This document shows positions 42,002 through 51,875 of a stretch of DNA of 64,000 bases, piece after piece. The translations under genes and the position numbers were made by a program. The notes under the pieces were generated by a model. It worked only from the letters and a program-made list of their open reading frames with translations, made no database searches and was not told the DNA's origin. Each line of letters opens with the position of its first letter. Within the stretch, counting starts at the first letter, position 1. Source of the DNA: Flavobacterium cheongpyeongense (GTDB lineage Bacteria > Bacteroidota > Bacteroidia > Flavobacteriales > Flavobacteriaceae); assembly GCF_003202435.1 (NCBI RefSeq), contig NZ_QJHK01000002.1, positions 434,001 through 498,000 of the forward strand, in the 5' to 3' direction.

Positions 42002-43579
42002 ATGATTGAGTCTAACATTAAATCACCAGGTGTCTACATTAATGAATTAAATGCTTTTCCTAATTCAGTAGTCCCTGTTGCCACCGCAGTACCCGCCTTT
42101 ATTGGCTATACTCCCACAGCATCGTATGAAGGAAAATCATACACAAATGTGGCGCAAAAGATCACTTCTTTTGCCGAATTTCAGGCTATTTATTGTTTTC
42201 CGGATCCTGCTCCTCCTGCAAGTCCTGCCAAACAATATGCTCCGGAATATTATATGGTAAAACAAAAAAGTCAGCCAACAAAAGGTGATTATATGCTTAT
42301 AGACAATGCATATTACTCTATTGTTCCAGACCCAAATACTATCTATTATTTGTACAATAGTATCAAATTGTTTTATGAAAACGGTGGTGGTGATGCCTAC
42401 ATTGTATCCGTAGGTCCTTATGGTGCCCCTTCAAAAAACCCAATGAATCCTGGAGACCAAATTATAAATCCAAATGTACAATTAGCTGATTTACAAAATG
42501 GTTTATCCTTACTCTTAAATGAACAAGAACCTACCATGTATATCTGTCCAGAAGCAACACTACTTTCTGTAGATAACAATGGTACCTTAATGCAGCAAAT
42601 GTTATTGCAATGCACCCAAACACAAACAGCTGTTGCTATTTTTGACATTATAGGAGGACGCAATCCAGACCCTATCATGTATCCAAACGATATTGAGACG
42701 TTTAGAAACAATACAGGTTCACAAGGTTTAAATTACGGAGCAGCTTATTATCCTTTTATAGGAACAACAATAATGCAAAATCAGGATATAGACTATACTA
42801 ATTTATTTGGTGGTGATACAAAACAGCTTGAAGCATTATTAAATCCTGCAGATAATCCAAACCCAAGTGTGGCAAGCATTATGACCAACATCAACAATCC
42901 ATCTTCAGGGCTTAGTGTGACGCAAAATAACAATGCTTTAATAAATGCTAGCAAAACCTATAGCCTTATGATTAAGCATATCTTGTTTGATGCTAATATT
43001 TTACCTCCAAGCGGTGGAATGGCTGGAGTTATTGCTACAACAGATAACCAAGAAGGAGTTTGGCAAGCTCCAGCAAACACTTCTATAGTGGGAGTCTCAT
43101 CTTTACCTATTCGTTTATCGGAAACACAACAAGGTAGTCTAAATGTAGATGCTGTTTCTGGAAAATCAATTAATGCCATTCGCTTTTTCAATGGTCTGGG
43201 AATTTTAATTTGGGGAGCCAGAACTTTAGATGGAAATAGTCAAGACTGGAGATATCTTCCGGTTAGGAGAACAATGACCTTTTTAGAGCAATCCTGTAAA
43301 CTAGCGGCTAATGCTTATGTTTTTGAACCAAATGATAAAAACACCTGGGAAGCAGTAAAAGCAATGATTGGAAGCTTTTTAACTTCTATTTGGAAAGAAG
43401 GTGGACTCCAGGGTGCATCAGCTTCAGACGCTTTTTCTGTTGCCTGTGGGTTAGGTACTACTATGACTTCAGAAGATATTTTAAATGGATTTATGAAAGT
43501 AACTATCAAAGTAGCTATAGTTCGACCAGCTGAATTTATAGTACTAACTTTTCAACAACAAATGGCTACTTCTAGCTAG
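42002..43579 (+). CDS. eCIS contractile sheath protein (Pvc2/Afp2-like)
   Basis: The 525-residue protein begins with the typical sheath arm SPGVYINELNAFPNSVVPVA and ends with the conserved core segment GLGILIWGARTLDGNSQDWR, RRTMTFLEQSCKLAANAYVF and KVAIVRPAEFIVLTFQQQM. Afp and PVC have three sheath proteins; only this one occurs here. It polymerises around the inner tube and contracts to drive the tube into a target. A five-codon overlapping frame at 41992 precedes the start and may affect initiation. Confidence 0.92.
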   Translation: MIESNIKSPGVYINELNAFPNSVVPVATAVPAFIGYTPTASYEGKSYTNVAQKITSFAEFQAIYCFPDPAPPASPAKQYAPEYYMVKQKSQPTKGDYMLIDNAYYSIVPDPNTIYYLYNSIKLFYENGGGDAYIVSVGPYGAPSKNPMNPGDQIINPNVQLADLQNGLSLLLNEQEPTMYICPEATLLSVDNNGTLMQQMLLQCTQTQTAVAIFDIIGGRNPDPIMYPNDIETFRNNTGSQGLNYGAAYYPFIGTTIMQNQDIDYTNLFGGDTKQLEALLNPADNPNPSVASIMTNINNPSSGLSVTQNNNALINASKTYSLMIKHILFDANILPPSGGMAGVIATTDNQEGVWQAPANTSIVGVSSLPIRLSETQQGSLNVDAVSGKSINAIRFFNGLGILIWGARTLDGNSQDWRYLPVRRTMTFLEQSCKLAANAYVFEPNDKNTWEAVKAMIGSFLTSIWKEGGLQGASASDAFSVACGLGTTMTSEDILNGFMKVTIKVAIVRPAEFIVLTFQQQMATSS

Positions 43580-43630
43580 ACAAATAAACACATAAATAAA
43601 AATTTTAATCAATCTAAAAAATAAAATATT

Positions 43631-44098
43631 ATGGCAGCAGATGACGGAAGCGTAGAAGGCGCAACATGGCCCATGCCAAAGTTCCGATTTGAAGTAGATT
43701 TAGGAACTGAATTAACAAAAGTAGCATTCCAGGAAGTATCCGGAATGGATGTAGAAAATCAAATCATTGAATATCGAAAAAGTAATAGCCCGCTTTTTTC
43801 AACAGAAAAAATGCCAGGCATTACAAAGTACGGAAACGTTACTATGAAACGAGGCGTTTTTGTTAACGACAATAGTTTTTGGGATTGGCATGCACAAATA
43901 ACGATGAACACTATCAAAAGACGAACTGTTATTATTCGTTTATTGGATGAAAAAGGTGGAACAACTATGCAATGGCAATTAAACAATGCCTGGCCTACCA
44001 AAATTACAAGTACCGATTTAAAATCTGATGGTAATGAAGTAGCGGTAGATACAATAGAAATTGCACACGAACAATTGGTAATTACTAATGGCAAATAA
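43631..44098 (+). CDS. eCIS inner tube protein 1 (gp19-like, Pvc1-type)
   Basis: This 155-residue protein is a T4 gp19-type tail tube subunit: WPMPKFRFEVDLGTELTKVA, FQEVSGMDVENQIIEYRKSN, and the C-terminal DLKSDGNEVAVDTIEIAHEQ. It stacks as hexameric rings inside the sheath. It overlaps the start of the second tube gene by 11 bases, which suggests coupled translation of the two subunits. Confidence 0.9.
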   Translation: MAADDGSVEGATWPMPKFRFEVDLGTELTKVAFQEVSGMDVENQIIEYRKSNSPLFSTEKMPGITKYGNVTMKRGVFVNDNSFWDWHAQITMNTIKRRTVIIRLLDEKGGTTMQWQLNNAWPTKITSTDLKSDGNEVAVDTIEIAHEQLVITNGK

Positions 44099-44552
44099 TT
44101 ATCCAGTAGGTTTTTACTTCGAACTCTCTTTTAAGGGTGAAGATGCTGCGTTCAAAGAAGTATCAGGCATCTCAAAAGAGTTGAGTATGGAAGAGGTAGT
44201 ATGCGGTGGGGAGAATCGATTTAAATATCGTCTCCCTACTATTACCACTAGTCAAAACCTAGTACTCAAAAGAGCACTCATACCGGAAGGTTCTAAATTA
44301 ATTGACTGGTGTGCAAGTACCTTAGACGAAGGTCTGGCTAATGCCATAACTACACACGATGTTTCGGTAAGTTTGTTTAATCCTGATGGCTCCATTTCGG
44401 TAATGTGGACATTTTACAATGCATATCCCGTAAAATATTCTGTTTCCGATTTAAAGTCACAAGAAAATGAACTTGTAATAGAATCTATCGAATTAGCCTA
44501 TACTTATTTTGTCATAACACCCGACACCTCAATTGCCGATTTATTTGCTTAG
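44088..44552 (+). CDS. eCIS inner tube protein 2 (gp19-like, Pvc5-type)
   Basis: A 154-residue paralogue of the preceding tube protein, with YPVGFYFELSFKGEDAAFKE, VSGISKELSMEEVVCGGENR and SQENELVIESIELAYTYF. In Afp/PVC particles such a second tube protein starts the tube on the baseplate hub. Only two tube paralogues are present here, against three in PVC. It overlaps the gene before it. Confidence 0.9.
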   Translation: MANNYPVGFYFELSFKGEDAAFKEVSGISKELSMEEVVCGGENRFKYRLPTITTSQNLVLKRALIPEGSKLIDWCASTLDEGLANAITTHDVSVSLFNPDGSISVMWTFYNAYPVKYSVSDLKSQENELVIESIELAYTYFVITPDTSIADLFA

Positions 44553-44555
44553 CAT

Positions 44556-44726
44556 ATGCCAATAGAAATCAGAGAATTAATTATAAAAACTGAAATATCA
44601 TCAAGAGATAATTTCAAAGACAGCAATGCTAAAGAAGCAGAAATTCAATTATTAAAAAAACAATTACTTGAAGAATGCAAAAGAATGATTGCAGAACGAA
44701 CAAAAAAAAACAGCTATAAAAGATAA
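44556..44726 (+). CDS. Small DUF5908-type eCIS protein (Pvc6 position)
   Basis: A 56-residue frame starts at ATG 44556, three bases after the second tube gene. It begins MPIEIRELIIKTEISS, the hallmark of DUF5908 proteins found in eCIS operons at the Afp6/Pvc6 place, and then forms a charged helix (KEAEIQLLKKQLLEECKRMI). It is followed 11 bases later by the LysM hub gene. A structural role in the baseplate or as a chaperone is likely but not shown. Confidence 0.8.
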   Translation: MPIEIRELIIKTEISSRDNFKDSNAKEAEIQLLKKQLLEECKRMIAERTKKNSYKR

Positions 44727-44737
44727 ATACAAACACT

Positions 44738-45415
44738 ATGGGGGCGAGTTTAGAATTAATGAAAATAACAGGATATACAGACGAAAATTTTCAACAGGCT
44801 TTCCCAGGTCAACCCTATACTGTTATGATTAATCCAGAGACAATAAAATGGCAGAGAGGTATTGAATATAATGAACAACAAGCACCCAATACCAGCGCTC
44901 CTTCTCAAAAATACAAAAGCACTCCGGTAGAAAAATTAAACTTTGATATCGTAATAGATTGTACCGGAATCGTAGACTCTAAACGAGTTGATATGAATCA
45001 GGAAATTAGTTCTTTAGAAAGCATCATTTACACTTATAATGGTAAAATTCACCGACCTAATTTTGTAAAAGTACAGTGGGGCAAAAGTCTTGTATTTAAA
45101 GGTGTTTTAAAGTCTATGGACACCTCATATACCTTGTTTAAACCCGACGGTAGTCCCTTAAGAGCCAAGTTATCATTAGGCTTTTCAGAGTATATTTCAC
45201 CACAAAGTGTAGAGGAATTAGATGCAAAAAAATCACCCGATATTACCCACTTGATAAGTGTAGTAGAAGGAAATACACTCCCGCAGCTATGTGAACAAAC
45301 CTGGAATGATGATTCCTATTATATACAAGTAGCACAATATAATGAGCTAAATAAATTTAGAAACCTAAAAGGAGGACAAAAATTAATATTTCCCCCAATA
45401 ATTCAACCCGTATAA
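44738..45415 (+). CDS. eCIS baseplate hub/tube-connecting protein with LysM domain (Pvc7-like)
   Basis: The 225-residue protein has an N-terminal beta-domain typical of hub adaptors (QPYTVMINPETIKWQRGIEY, FVKVQWGKSLVFKGVLKSM). A C-terminal LysM-like module follows at about 170-222 (SVVEGNTLPQLCEQTWND, FRNLKGGQKLIFPP), matching gp53-type proteins of contractile tails. It joins the inner tube to the spike. Its stop codon directly abuts the next gene's ATG. Confidence 0.85.
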   Translation: MGASLELMKITGYTDENFQQAFPGQPYTVMINPETIKWQRGIEYNEQQAPNTSAPSQKYKSTPVEKLNFDIVIDCTGIVDSKRVDMNQEISSLESIIYTYNGKIHRPNFVKVQWGKSLVFKGVLKSMDTSYTLFKPDGSPLRAKLSLGFSEYISPQSVEELDAKKSPDITHLISVVEGNTLPQLCEQTWNDDSYYIQVAQYNELNKFRNLKGGQKLIFPPIIQPV

Positions 45416-47215
45416 ATGGCAACTCAAACAGAAATTGCGTCTGGAAACACCGCAACATTTACTATAAAAATTAATGGTACATCAATTCCTAGTGAATTGA
45501 ATGTGCTATCTGTACATATAAATAAAGCTGTAAATAGAATTGCAATTGCAAAAATAACCATCCTTGATGGAGAAGCCAATACCGGAACGTTTGATGCCAG
45601 TTCGTCCTCAACTTTTGTTCCAGGTGAGAAAATAAGCATTGAATGTGGTTATGACTCTAAAAATGAAATTGTTTTTCAGGGAATCATCACAAGCCAGTCC
45701 ATTCGTATTGATGAGATTGTAGGCTCAGCACTAGAAGTAGAATGCAGAGATGAAGCAATAAAAATGATTGTAGGCAGAAAAAGTCTAACCTTTAGTAAAC
45801 AGAAAGATAGCGATATCATATCTTCAATCATTGGAACTTATTCGGGTTTAACGGCAAAAGTCACAGCAACTACTACCAGCTGGCCTGAACAAGTACAATA
45901 CTATGTGAGCGATTGGGATTACATTATGGCTCGCGCCGAAAGCAATGGAATGCTAATTACCACCCTTAACGGAACTGTTACTGTAGCTCCTCCTGATGCA
46001 AATACCAGTCCTGTTTTAAATGTATCCTACGGAAATGGTTTGATGCAATTTAATGCTACAATGAATGCTATTACACAATTAGACACTGTAAAAGCGAGCA
46101 GCTGGGATTATAAAAATCAGGCTATTGCATCAATGCAATCCACTAATAATGTAGCAGGACCTGGCAATATCTCGTCCAAAAAACTTTCTGAAGTGGTGGG
46201 TTTATCGGAATATCAAATACAGACCACTGCCCCACTTGAAAATGCCGATTTGACAAATTGGGCAAAAGCACAACTCATAAAAAGTGAGTATTCTAAAATT
46301 CAAGGAGAAGCAAAATTTCAAGGTACTAATTTAGTCAATCCTGGCAATTATATCACTTTAACCGGACTTGGTGATCGCTTTAATGGAGACCATTTTATTT
46401 CTAGTGTTACTCATGATTTATCCGAAGGAAACTGGATAACCGAAATAAGCATTGGTCTTTCTCCACTTTGGTTTACAGAAGAACCCGATGTTATGGCTCC
46501 TTCTGCCTCTGGTTTATTACCTGGCGCAAGAGGCATTTTTAATGGAACTGTAAAAAAAATAGACAGCGATCCCGATTCACAATACCGAATATTAGTAACT
46601 GTTCCGTTATTTGACACTAATGGAGAAGGTATTTGGGCCCGCCTATCTAATTTTTATTCTACAAATGGTGCCGGTGTTTTCTTTTTACCCGAAGTAGGTG
46701 ATGAAGTCATCATTGGTTTTTTAAACGAAGATCCTCGTTACCCAATTATTTTAGGAAGTGTTTACAGTAGTTCTAATTTAAAACCTTACGAAGGCTTAAC
46801 TCCTAATGAGAAGAATAGTATTAAAGCCATTGTCTCAAAATCTAAAATTGCGATTGAATTTGATGATGAAAATGTAGTCTGGACGCTGAGCACTCCCAAT
46901 AAAAACACCATAATTGTTAGCGATAAAGACAAACAAATTACGATTAAAGATCAAAACGATAATAGTGTAGTGATGTCTAGTAGCGGAATTACCATTAAAA
47001 GTGCTAAAGACATAAATATTGAAGCTACTCAAAATGTCAATATCAAAGGAAATCAAGGCGTTAGTATCGCTTCATCTGGAGGTGATGTTGCCATAAGTGG
47101 ATTAAATATAAAAGAAACAGCACAAAGCCAGTATACAGCAAAAGGAAATTTAAACGCCGAAGTACAAGGTGGTGCACAATTAGTCCTAAAAGGGGCTATG
47201 GTAATGATAAATTAG
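45416..47215 (+). CDS. eCIS central spike protein (VgrG-like, Pvc8)
   Basis: The 599-residue protein has the gp27-like part (residues 15-350, with YYVSDWDYIMARAESNGMLI), a gp5-type OB-fold (about 375-455, GIWARLSNFYSTNGAGVFFL then PEVGDEVIIGFLNEDPRYP) and a C-terminal beta-helix (IKSAKDINIEATQNVNIKGN). It lacks any catalytic C-terminal extension. Three copies form the spike beneath the tube, sharpened by the PAAR protein encoded next. Confidence 0.92.
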   Translation: MATQTEIASGNTATFTIKINGTSIPSELNVLSVHINKAVNRIAIAKITILDGEANTGTFDASSSSTFVPGEKISIECGYDSKNEIVFQGIITSQSIRIDEIVGSALEVECRDEAIKMIVGRKSLTFSKQKDSDIISSIIGTYSGLTAKVTATTTSWPEQVQYYVSDWDYIMARAESNGMLITTLNGTVTVAPPDANTSPVLNVSYGNGLMQFNATMNAITQLDTVKASSWDYKNQAIASMQSTNNVAGPGNISSKKLSEVVGLSEYQIQTTAPLENADLTNWAKAQLIKSEYSKIQGEAKFQGTNLVNPGNYITLTGLGDRFNGDHFISSVTHDLSEGNWITEISIGLSPLWFTEEPDVMAPSASGLLPGARGIFNGTVKKIDSDPDSQYRILVTVPLFDTNGEGIWARLSNFYSTNGAGVFFLPEVGDEVIIGFLNEDPRYPIILGSVYSSSNLKPYEGLTPNEKNSIKAIVSKSKIAIEFDDENVVWTLSTPNKNTIIVSDKDKQITIKDQNDNSVVMSSSGITIKSAKDINIEATQNVNIKGNQGVSIASSGGDVAISGLNIKETAQSQYTAKGNLNAEVQGGAQLVLKGAMVMIN

Positions 47216-47254
47216 AAGTTGACTTTAAAATTTCACAATCCAAATAAATAAGAT

Positions 47255-47557
47255 ATGCCACCAGCAGCAAGAATAACCGATTTTCATCAATGTCCAATGC
47301 AAACACCTGCATTTCCATCTCCTATTCCACATGTAGGAGGCCCTATAATTGGCCCAGGAGAGCCTACTGTTTTAATTTGCAAATTACCCGCAGCAAGAGT
47401 TGGTGATACGCTTGTGTGTGTGGGACCTCCGGATTCTATTATAAAAGGTTCATCAACTGTAATGATTGGTGGCATGCCCGCTGCAAGAATGGGGGACTCA
47501 ACTGCACACGGAGGAAGCATTGTATTAGGAGCTTTAAATGTAATAATAGGTGGATAA
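47255..47557 (+). CDS. PAAR-domain spike tip protein (Pvc10-like)
   Basis: This 100-residue protein is a bare PAAR domain: MPPAARITDFHQCP, AARVGDTLVCVGPPD, GMPAARMGDSTAHGG. His and Cys residues are placed for zinc binding at the tip. It has no effector extension. The next gene's GTG start overlaps its stop by eight bases. Confidence 0.9.
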   Translation: MPPAARITDFHQCPMQTPAFPSPIPHVGGPIIGPGEPTVLICKLPAARVGDTLVCVGPPDSIIKGSSTVMIGGMPAARMGDSTAHGGSIVLGALNVIIGG

Positions 47558-47990
47558 TAGCAATTTTATAACTAAAGAAGAGAATCATTTTTTAGGTTCT
47601 GGATGGTCCTTTCCTGTTACTTTTTCAGCAGGAAATCACCAGTTGAATCTCTCTGGCTATGAACAAAATGTGAACGAGTCAATTAGAATTATTCTGCTAA
47701 CAAATACTGGAGAACGTAATTTAAATTCAAGATTTGGATCAGGACTTCAACAGTTTTTTTTTAGAAAAATGGATGAGACATTAAAGGGAGAAATTGCAGA
47801 TGTAGTTCGTTTTTCCCTATTACATAACGAACCCAGAATAAGCATACTCGATATTACAGTTGCTTTTGCTTCTATTTTATCCGGATTAATCGAAATACGA
47901 ATTGTATATGTTTTCAATCAAACCAATACAAGACACAATTATGTTTTTCCTTTTTACATAAAAGAAGGAACCAATTTAGGGAGCAGATAA
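47550..47990 (+). CDS. eCIS baseplate wedge protein, gp25-like (Pvc9)
   Basis: The 146-residue protein begins with a GTG at 47550. It carries the gp25/lysozyme-like wedge signature: LGSGWSFPVTFS, ESIRIILLTNTGERNLNSRF and the conserved GSGLQQFFF. In T4-like and Afp-like baseplates it clamps the sheath to the wedge. Its stop codon directly precedes the ATG of the large baseplate gene. Confidence 0.9.
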   Translation: MDNSNFITKEENHFLGSGWSFPVTFSAGNHQLNLSGYEQNVNESIRIILLTNTGERNLNSRFGSGLQQFFFRKMDETLKGEIADVVRFSLLHNEPRISILDITVAFASILSGLIEIRIVYVFNQTNTRHNYVFPFYIKEGTNLGSR

Positions 47991-50900
47991 ATGAATACAT
48001 TGAATCAAAATACTATTTTAACCTCGGTCGAAGCGGCATTGGTTCCATCATCAAATTTAATTGATGGGAGAACCGAGAGCGACTGGCTAAGTTTTATAGC
48101 AGATTTTGCTTCACTTATTAATTTTTATGATGCCAACAATCAAATAAACGGAAACTGGACTCCTTTTTTACTAAAAGACCCTATCATTATTGTGGCTTCT
48201 ATTGCAAAGACAAATGTCACAAAACAGCACTCTCTTTTCCTAAACAGCTGTTTGCATATAGAATCATTACTTAGAGATGAAAACAATACCAAAATAAGCG
48301 AATTAATTCATTCATTGTTTGAACAAATATTTCAATTGTTTCTAAAACTAGAATATTGGATACGATTTTTATTAAAAACCAATCAGGAATTTAGTCTCAA
48401 AAAATATCTATTTTACCAGGTAGAACACATTTATAGTGCTCAATTTTGGGCTTTATTATCACTTCGCAGCCAATTAATTTTACATAAAATTATAGCAAAA
48501 GTAGAAAGTGTTGACTTATCTGTTTTTCAAAATGCAGATGCAACAATTTGGCAGCTAAATAAAGACAAAAAACCATATTGGGAAATACTTGATTTAGAGG
48601 ACACTTTTGTTAAAAACAAAATTATTGACTTTATTCACGCCTTAAAAAATACTGGTAATCAACTATTTACCTTCATGACTACAATTACACAGCATGCCAA
48701 AGCTTCTTTTGAAAAATTAAAAGAAACCAGAAGTCCTTTTCCTGATACTATTTTGATACGCACTTTTATTCAATTGTTGATGCATCATCGCCAACAGTTA
48801 AATGAAATTTCTCAAAAACATTTGGATTTTTATTACACAGACATTCTAAAACAGTATATAAAAAATGCACTCCCTGATAGCGTATTTATAGCCCTAAATT
48901 TGAGTAAAAAAAACAGTACTTTCCTTTTACCAAAAGAGAGTTCATTTGATGCTGGCCTTGATGCCAGTAAAAATCCTATTATTTTTTCTTCAAATGAGAA
49001 TGTGTCTTTAAATCCTGCCACAATAGTATGTGCAAAAACATTAGCGGTAACAACTATAGAAAACACTTCGTCTAAACTTTATTTACAAAATATAGCTACT
49101 CCCTCTCAATTACAAAAGGACGAAACTGGAAAAATAGAAGGTTGGTCTATTTTTGGTAATAACCAATCTCCTGATGCTACGAATGTTTCTCTAGGCATTG
49201 CTTTTGCTTCTCCATTATTATATGCAAAAGAAGGTAATAGAATAATTCAAGTAACGATCACTTTTAATGAAGCAACCGCTTTTCAATTTTTGAATACAGA
49301 TAATTTTTATCTAAGTACCAAAGAAAATTGGCTTAACGTACCCGTTTCTATTCAAGAGAGTAATAGTACTAATTCATCACTAACTTTAAACATCACATTA
49401 GATACTACACAACCAGCCATTGAAACATTTACAAAAAATCCTGACGGTTATGATTCAAAATGGCCTTTATTAAAAATTGTATTTGATAGTTATACAAATA
49501 ATGTTTCAATCCCCATTATCAATACAATTGAATTTAAAGTAACCGTTCAAAATAATAATTCTCTTCAATTGTACAATGATTTTGGTGCTTTAGATCCTAA
49601 AAAGCCTTTTGAATTGTTTGGACCAACTCCAACGATTAATAGTAGTTTTATAATTGGCAGCAACGAAATATTTAGTAAACCCTTGCAATCGCTTGCAATT
49701 GATTTAACCTGGGATACTTTGCCTAAAAGTTTTCAAACCTATTACCAAGAATACAATACTTATCTTTCCAGCATTCCTTTAACTCAAAACCAATTGGTTC
49801 CAAACACTTCAAAATCGAATGGAATCATTAAAAAAATCGAAAACGTAATAAAAGAAGTTGCGAAAATTACCATCGGAATTATAAAAAAGCTGTTAAATAC
49901 TATCATTGAACTATTGAAAGAAATAGTACAATTGCTAAAAGATATTTTGGGCATCGTAGATCCAAATGCTACAACCCCTTTTAACAATACGTGTTTTACT
50001 GTTGATTTTGAAATACTGAATAATTCAACCTGGAAAAATTTCAACATGCTGAACCAAGGAATATCTGTTGACGAAGAGGATAATATTAAACCTGCTCCTT
50101 ATTGCGTAAACGAATATTGTGTACCACAAGCAGATAGTACGGCTAATTTATTATTCAGTACGGACAGTGAAGCAAAAAAATGCGAACTAACTACTAAAAG
50201 TTTCTTTAGTTATTCCGCATCAAACGCCTCTACAACTCAAGTTTCATCTGACCCAAACATATCTCAAACAACAGAAGTCCTTACTACTTCTGAAACAGAA
50301 ACAACTACTATTGCTATTGATCCAAATATTCAAAATTCAGAATTATTTTTTACAGAAAAAAGTGATTCTGGATTCTTAAAAATGGCATTGTCAGGTCCAA
50401 ATCCTTATGGTTTTGGCTTTGAAATATATCCGGAAATTGTAGCCAATACAGCTTTACAAAATGCGCTTCAAATTTCAAAAACATTTACTGATTCAAAAAA
50501 AATAGCAGCTCAACCCAAGCTCCCTTTTTCACCAAAACTAAAAACAATAACGGCTAATTATTGTGCTCTACAAAAATATGACTTAACTCAAACAAATGAT
50601 TTTCCCCTGCAATGCTATACGTATGCTCCATTTATTAATTACTTAACTTATGATTCGGCAACCATAGTTCCTGTTTTCAATTACAACGTTGGCGATAACA
50701 ATATAAACAGTTCCCAAATAGCAACAGGAATTCCTGTAATCCCTGATTTGCATAATTACAAAGGTTTTTTATATATTGAATTAGAAGAAATTATTGCTCC
50801 AAATGTTATCAATTTCTATGTAGAATTGGGCAGAAAAGAAGGCAATATACCAACGGATACAAAGTCCGACTATTATTATTTGAGTTCTTCTGGTTGGCAA

Positions 50901-51875
50901 CTCTTGCCGTTACTTTCAGACAGTACAAATAACTTGAGCTGTTCAGGCATTCTTGCTTTTAATTTCCCTAAAGATATAAGTAATAAGACCCATTTAATGA
51001 ACAGCAAAAACTATTGGATTTGTTTGGCCACCAAAAGTGAGATTGCTAATTATCCAGAAATTACTTTTTTAAAAACAAATGGTGTATTATTAACTCGTTC
51101 TGGAAGTGAATATTTAGTAAATACAAGCGAACCAAAAATCGATAGTGACAGCATTAGTAAATCTCAAAATGCCATCCCAGAAATTGCCAATATTGTACAG
51201 CCTTTTGCTTCATTTGGTGGAAAAGCAATGGAAAATAACAATAGTAAAAATAAAAGAGTCAGCAACAGATTAAAAACAAAAGATAGAGTTGTAAATCTAA
51301 TGGATTATTATAGTACTATCCAACAAGAGTTCAACGACATTTATTATTCCAAAGCAATTTATGGCAATAAAACAATTAGTGTGTATGTGATAAAAAAAGT
51401 CATTAATATCAATGACTATAATGCTTTTGCTCCAATGATTAGCATTTGTGAGGAAGAAAAAATACAACATTACCTTAGCGAGCGAACCTCAGCATTTACA
51501 ACAGTTACCGTTGTTAACTTTTCATTCTTAACCGTTACCATAAACACCTCAATAACAATTAATTCTGACTATGAATTTGAAGGTGTGCAAAAAACAGTAA
51601 ATGCCGCATTAAAATTATTTTTATCGCCTTGGATTGCTACAAAGAGTCCACAAATTACAATCGGAGAAAATCTAAAGGCTAATGATGTAATTCAATTTAT
51701 TAAAACTATAGAAGGGGTTAGTAATGTAAGTAATACATTAAGTTTCAACACCAGTCAACTTTCTAAAACTGGAGATTTTATTGTACAAACAGGCCTTAGC
51801 GAAATACAATTGGATCAAAATCCAGAATTAATAATCGCTTCCAATATAAATCATATTATTAATGAAAGAGATTAA
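47991..51875 (+). CDS. Large baseplate J-like protein (Pvc11-like)
   Basis: The 1294-residue protein lies at the Afp11/Pvc11 place. Residues 1-330 are helical and beta-mixed. The centre (about 600-680) has long helices (IKKLLNTIIELLKEIVQLLK). The C-terminal 180 residues resemble the gp6/baseplate-J end (YYSTIQQEFNDIYYSKAIYG, IKKVININDYNAFAPMI, and IKTIEGVSNVSNTLSF). It is larger than known Pvc11 proteins, so it may carry inserted domains. It overlaps the following gene by 14 bases. Confidence 0.8.
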   Translation: MNTLNQNTILTSVEAALVPSSNLIDGRTESDWLSFIADFASLINFYDANNQINGNWTPFLLKDPIIIVASIAKTNVTKQHSLFLNSCLHIESLLRDENNTKISELIHSLFEQIFQLFLKLEYWIRFLLKTNQEFSLKKYLFYQVEHIYSAQFWALLSLRSQLILHKIIAKVESVDLSVFQNADATIWQLNKDKKPYWEILDLEDTFVKNKIIDFIHALKNTGNQLFTFMTTITQHAKASFEKLKETRSPFPDTILIRTFIQLLMHHRQQLNEISQKHLDFYYTDILKQYIKNALPDSVFIALNLSKKNSTFLLPKESSFDAGLDASKNPIIFSSNENVSLNPATIVCAKTLAVTTIENTSSKLYLQNIATPSQLQKDETGKIEGWSIFGNNQSPDATNVSLGIAFASPLLYAKEGNRIIQVTITFNEATAFQFLNTDNFYLSTKENWLNVPVSIQESNSTNSSLTLNITLDTTQPAIETFTKNPDGYDSKWPLLKIVFDSYTNNVSIPIINTIEFKVTVQNNNSLQLYNDFGALDPKKPFELFGPTPTINSSFIIGSNEIFSKPLQSLAIDLTWDTLPKSFQTYYQEYNTYLSSIPLTQNQLVPNTSKSNGIIKKIENVIKEVAKITIGIIKKLLNTIIELLKEIVQLLKDILGIVDPNATTPFNNTCFTVDFEILNNSTWKNFNMLNQGISVDEEDNIKPAPYCVNEYCVPQADSTANLLFSTDSEAKKCELTTKSFFSYSASNASTTQVSSDPNISQTTEVLTTSETETTTIAIDPNIQNSELFFTEKSDSGFLKMALSGPNPYGFGFEIYPEIVANTALQNALQISKTFTDSKKIAAQPKLPFSPKLKTITANYCALQKYDLTQTNDFPLQCYTYAPFINYLTYDSATIVPVFNYNVGDNNINSSQIATGIPVIPDLHNYKGFLYIELEEIIAPNVINFYVELGRKEGNIPTDTKSDYYYLSSSGWQLLPLLSDSTNNLSCSGILAFNFPKDISNKTHLMNSKNYWICLATKSEIANYPEITFLKTNGVLLTRSGSEYLVNTSEPKIDSDSISKSQNAIPEIANIVQPFASFGGKAMENNNSKNKRVSNRLKTKDRVVNLMDYYSTIQQEFNDIYYSKAIYGNKTISVYVIKKVININDYNAFAPMISICEEEKIQHYLSERTSAFTTVTVVNFSFLTVTINTSITINSDYEFEGVQKTVNAALKLFLSPWIATKSPQITIGENLKANDVIQFIKTIEGVSNVSNTLSFNTSQLSKTGDFIVQTGLSEIQLDQNPELIIASNINHIINERD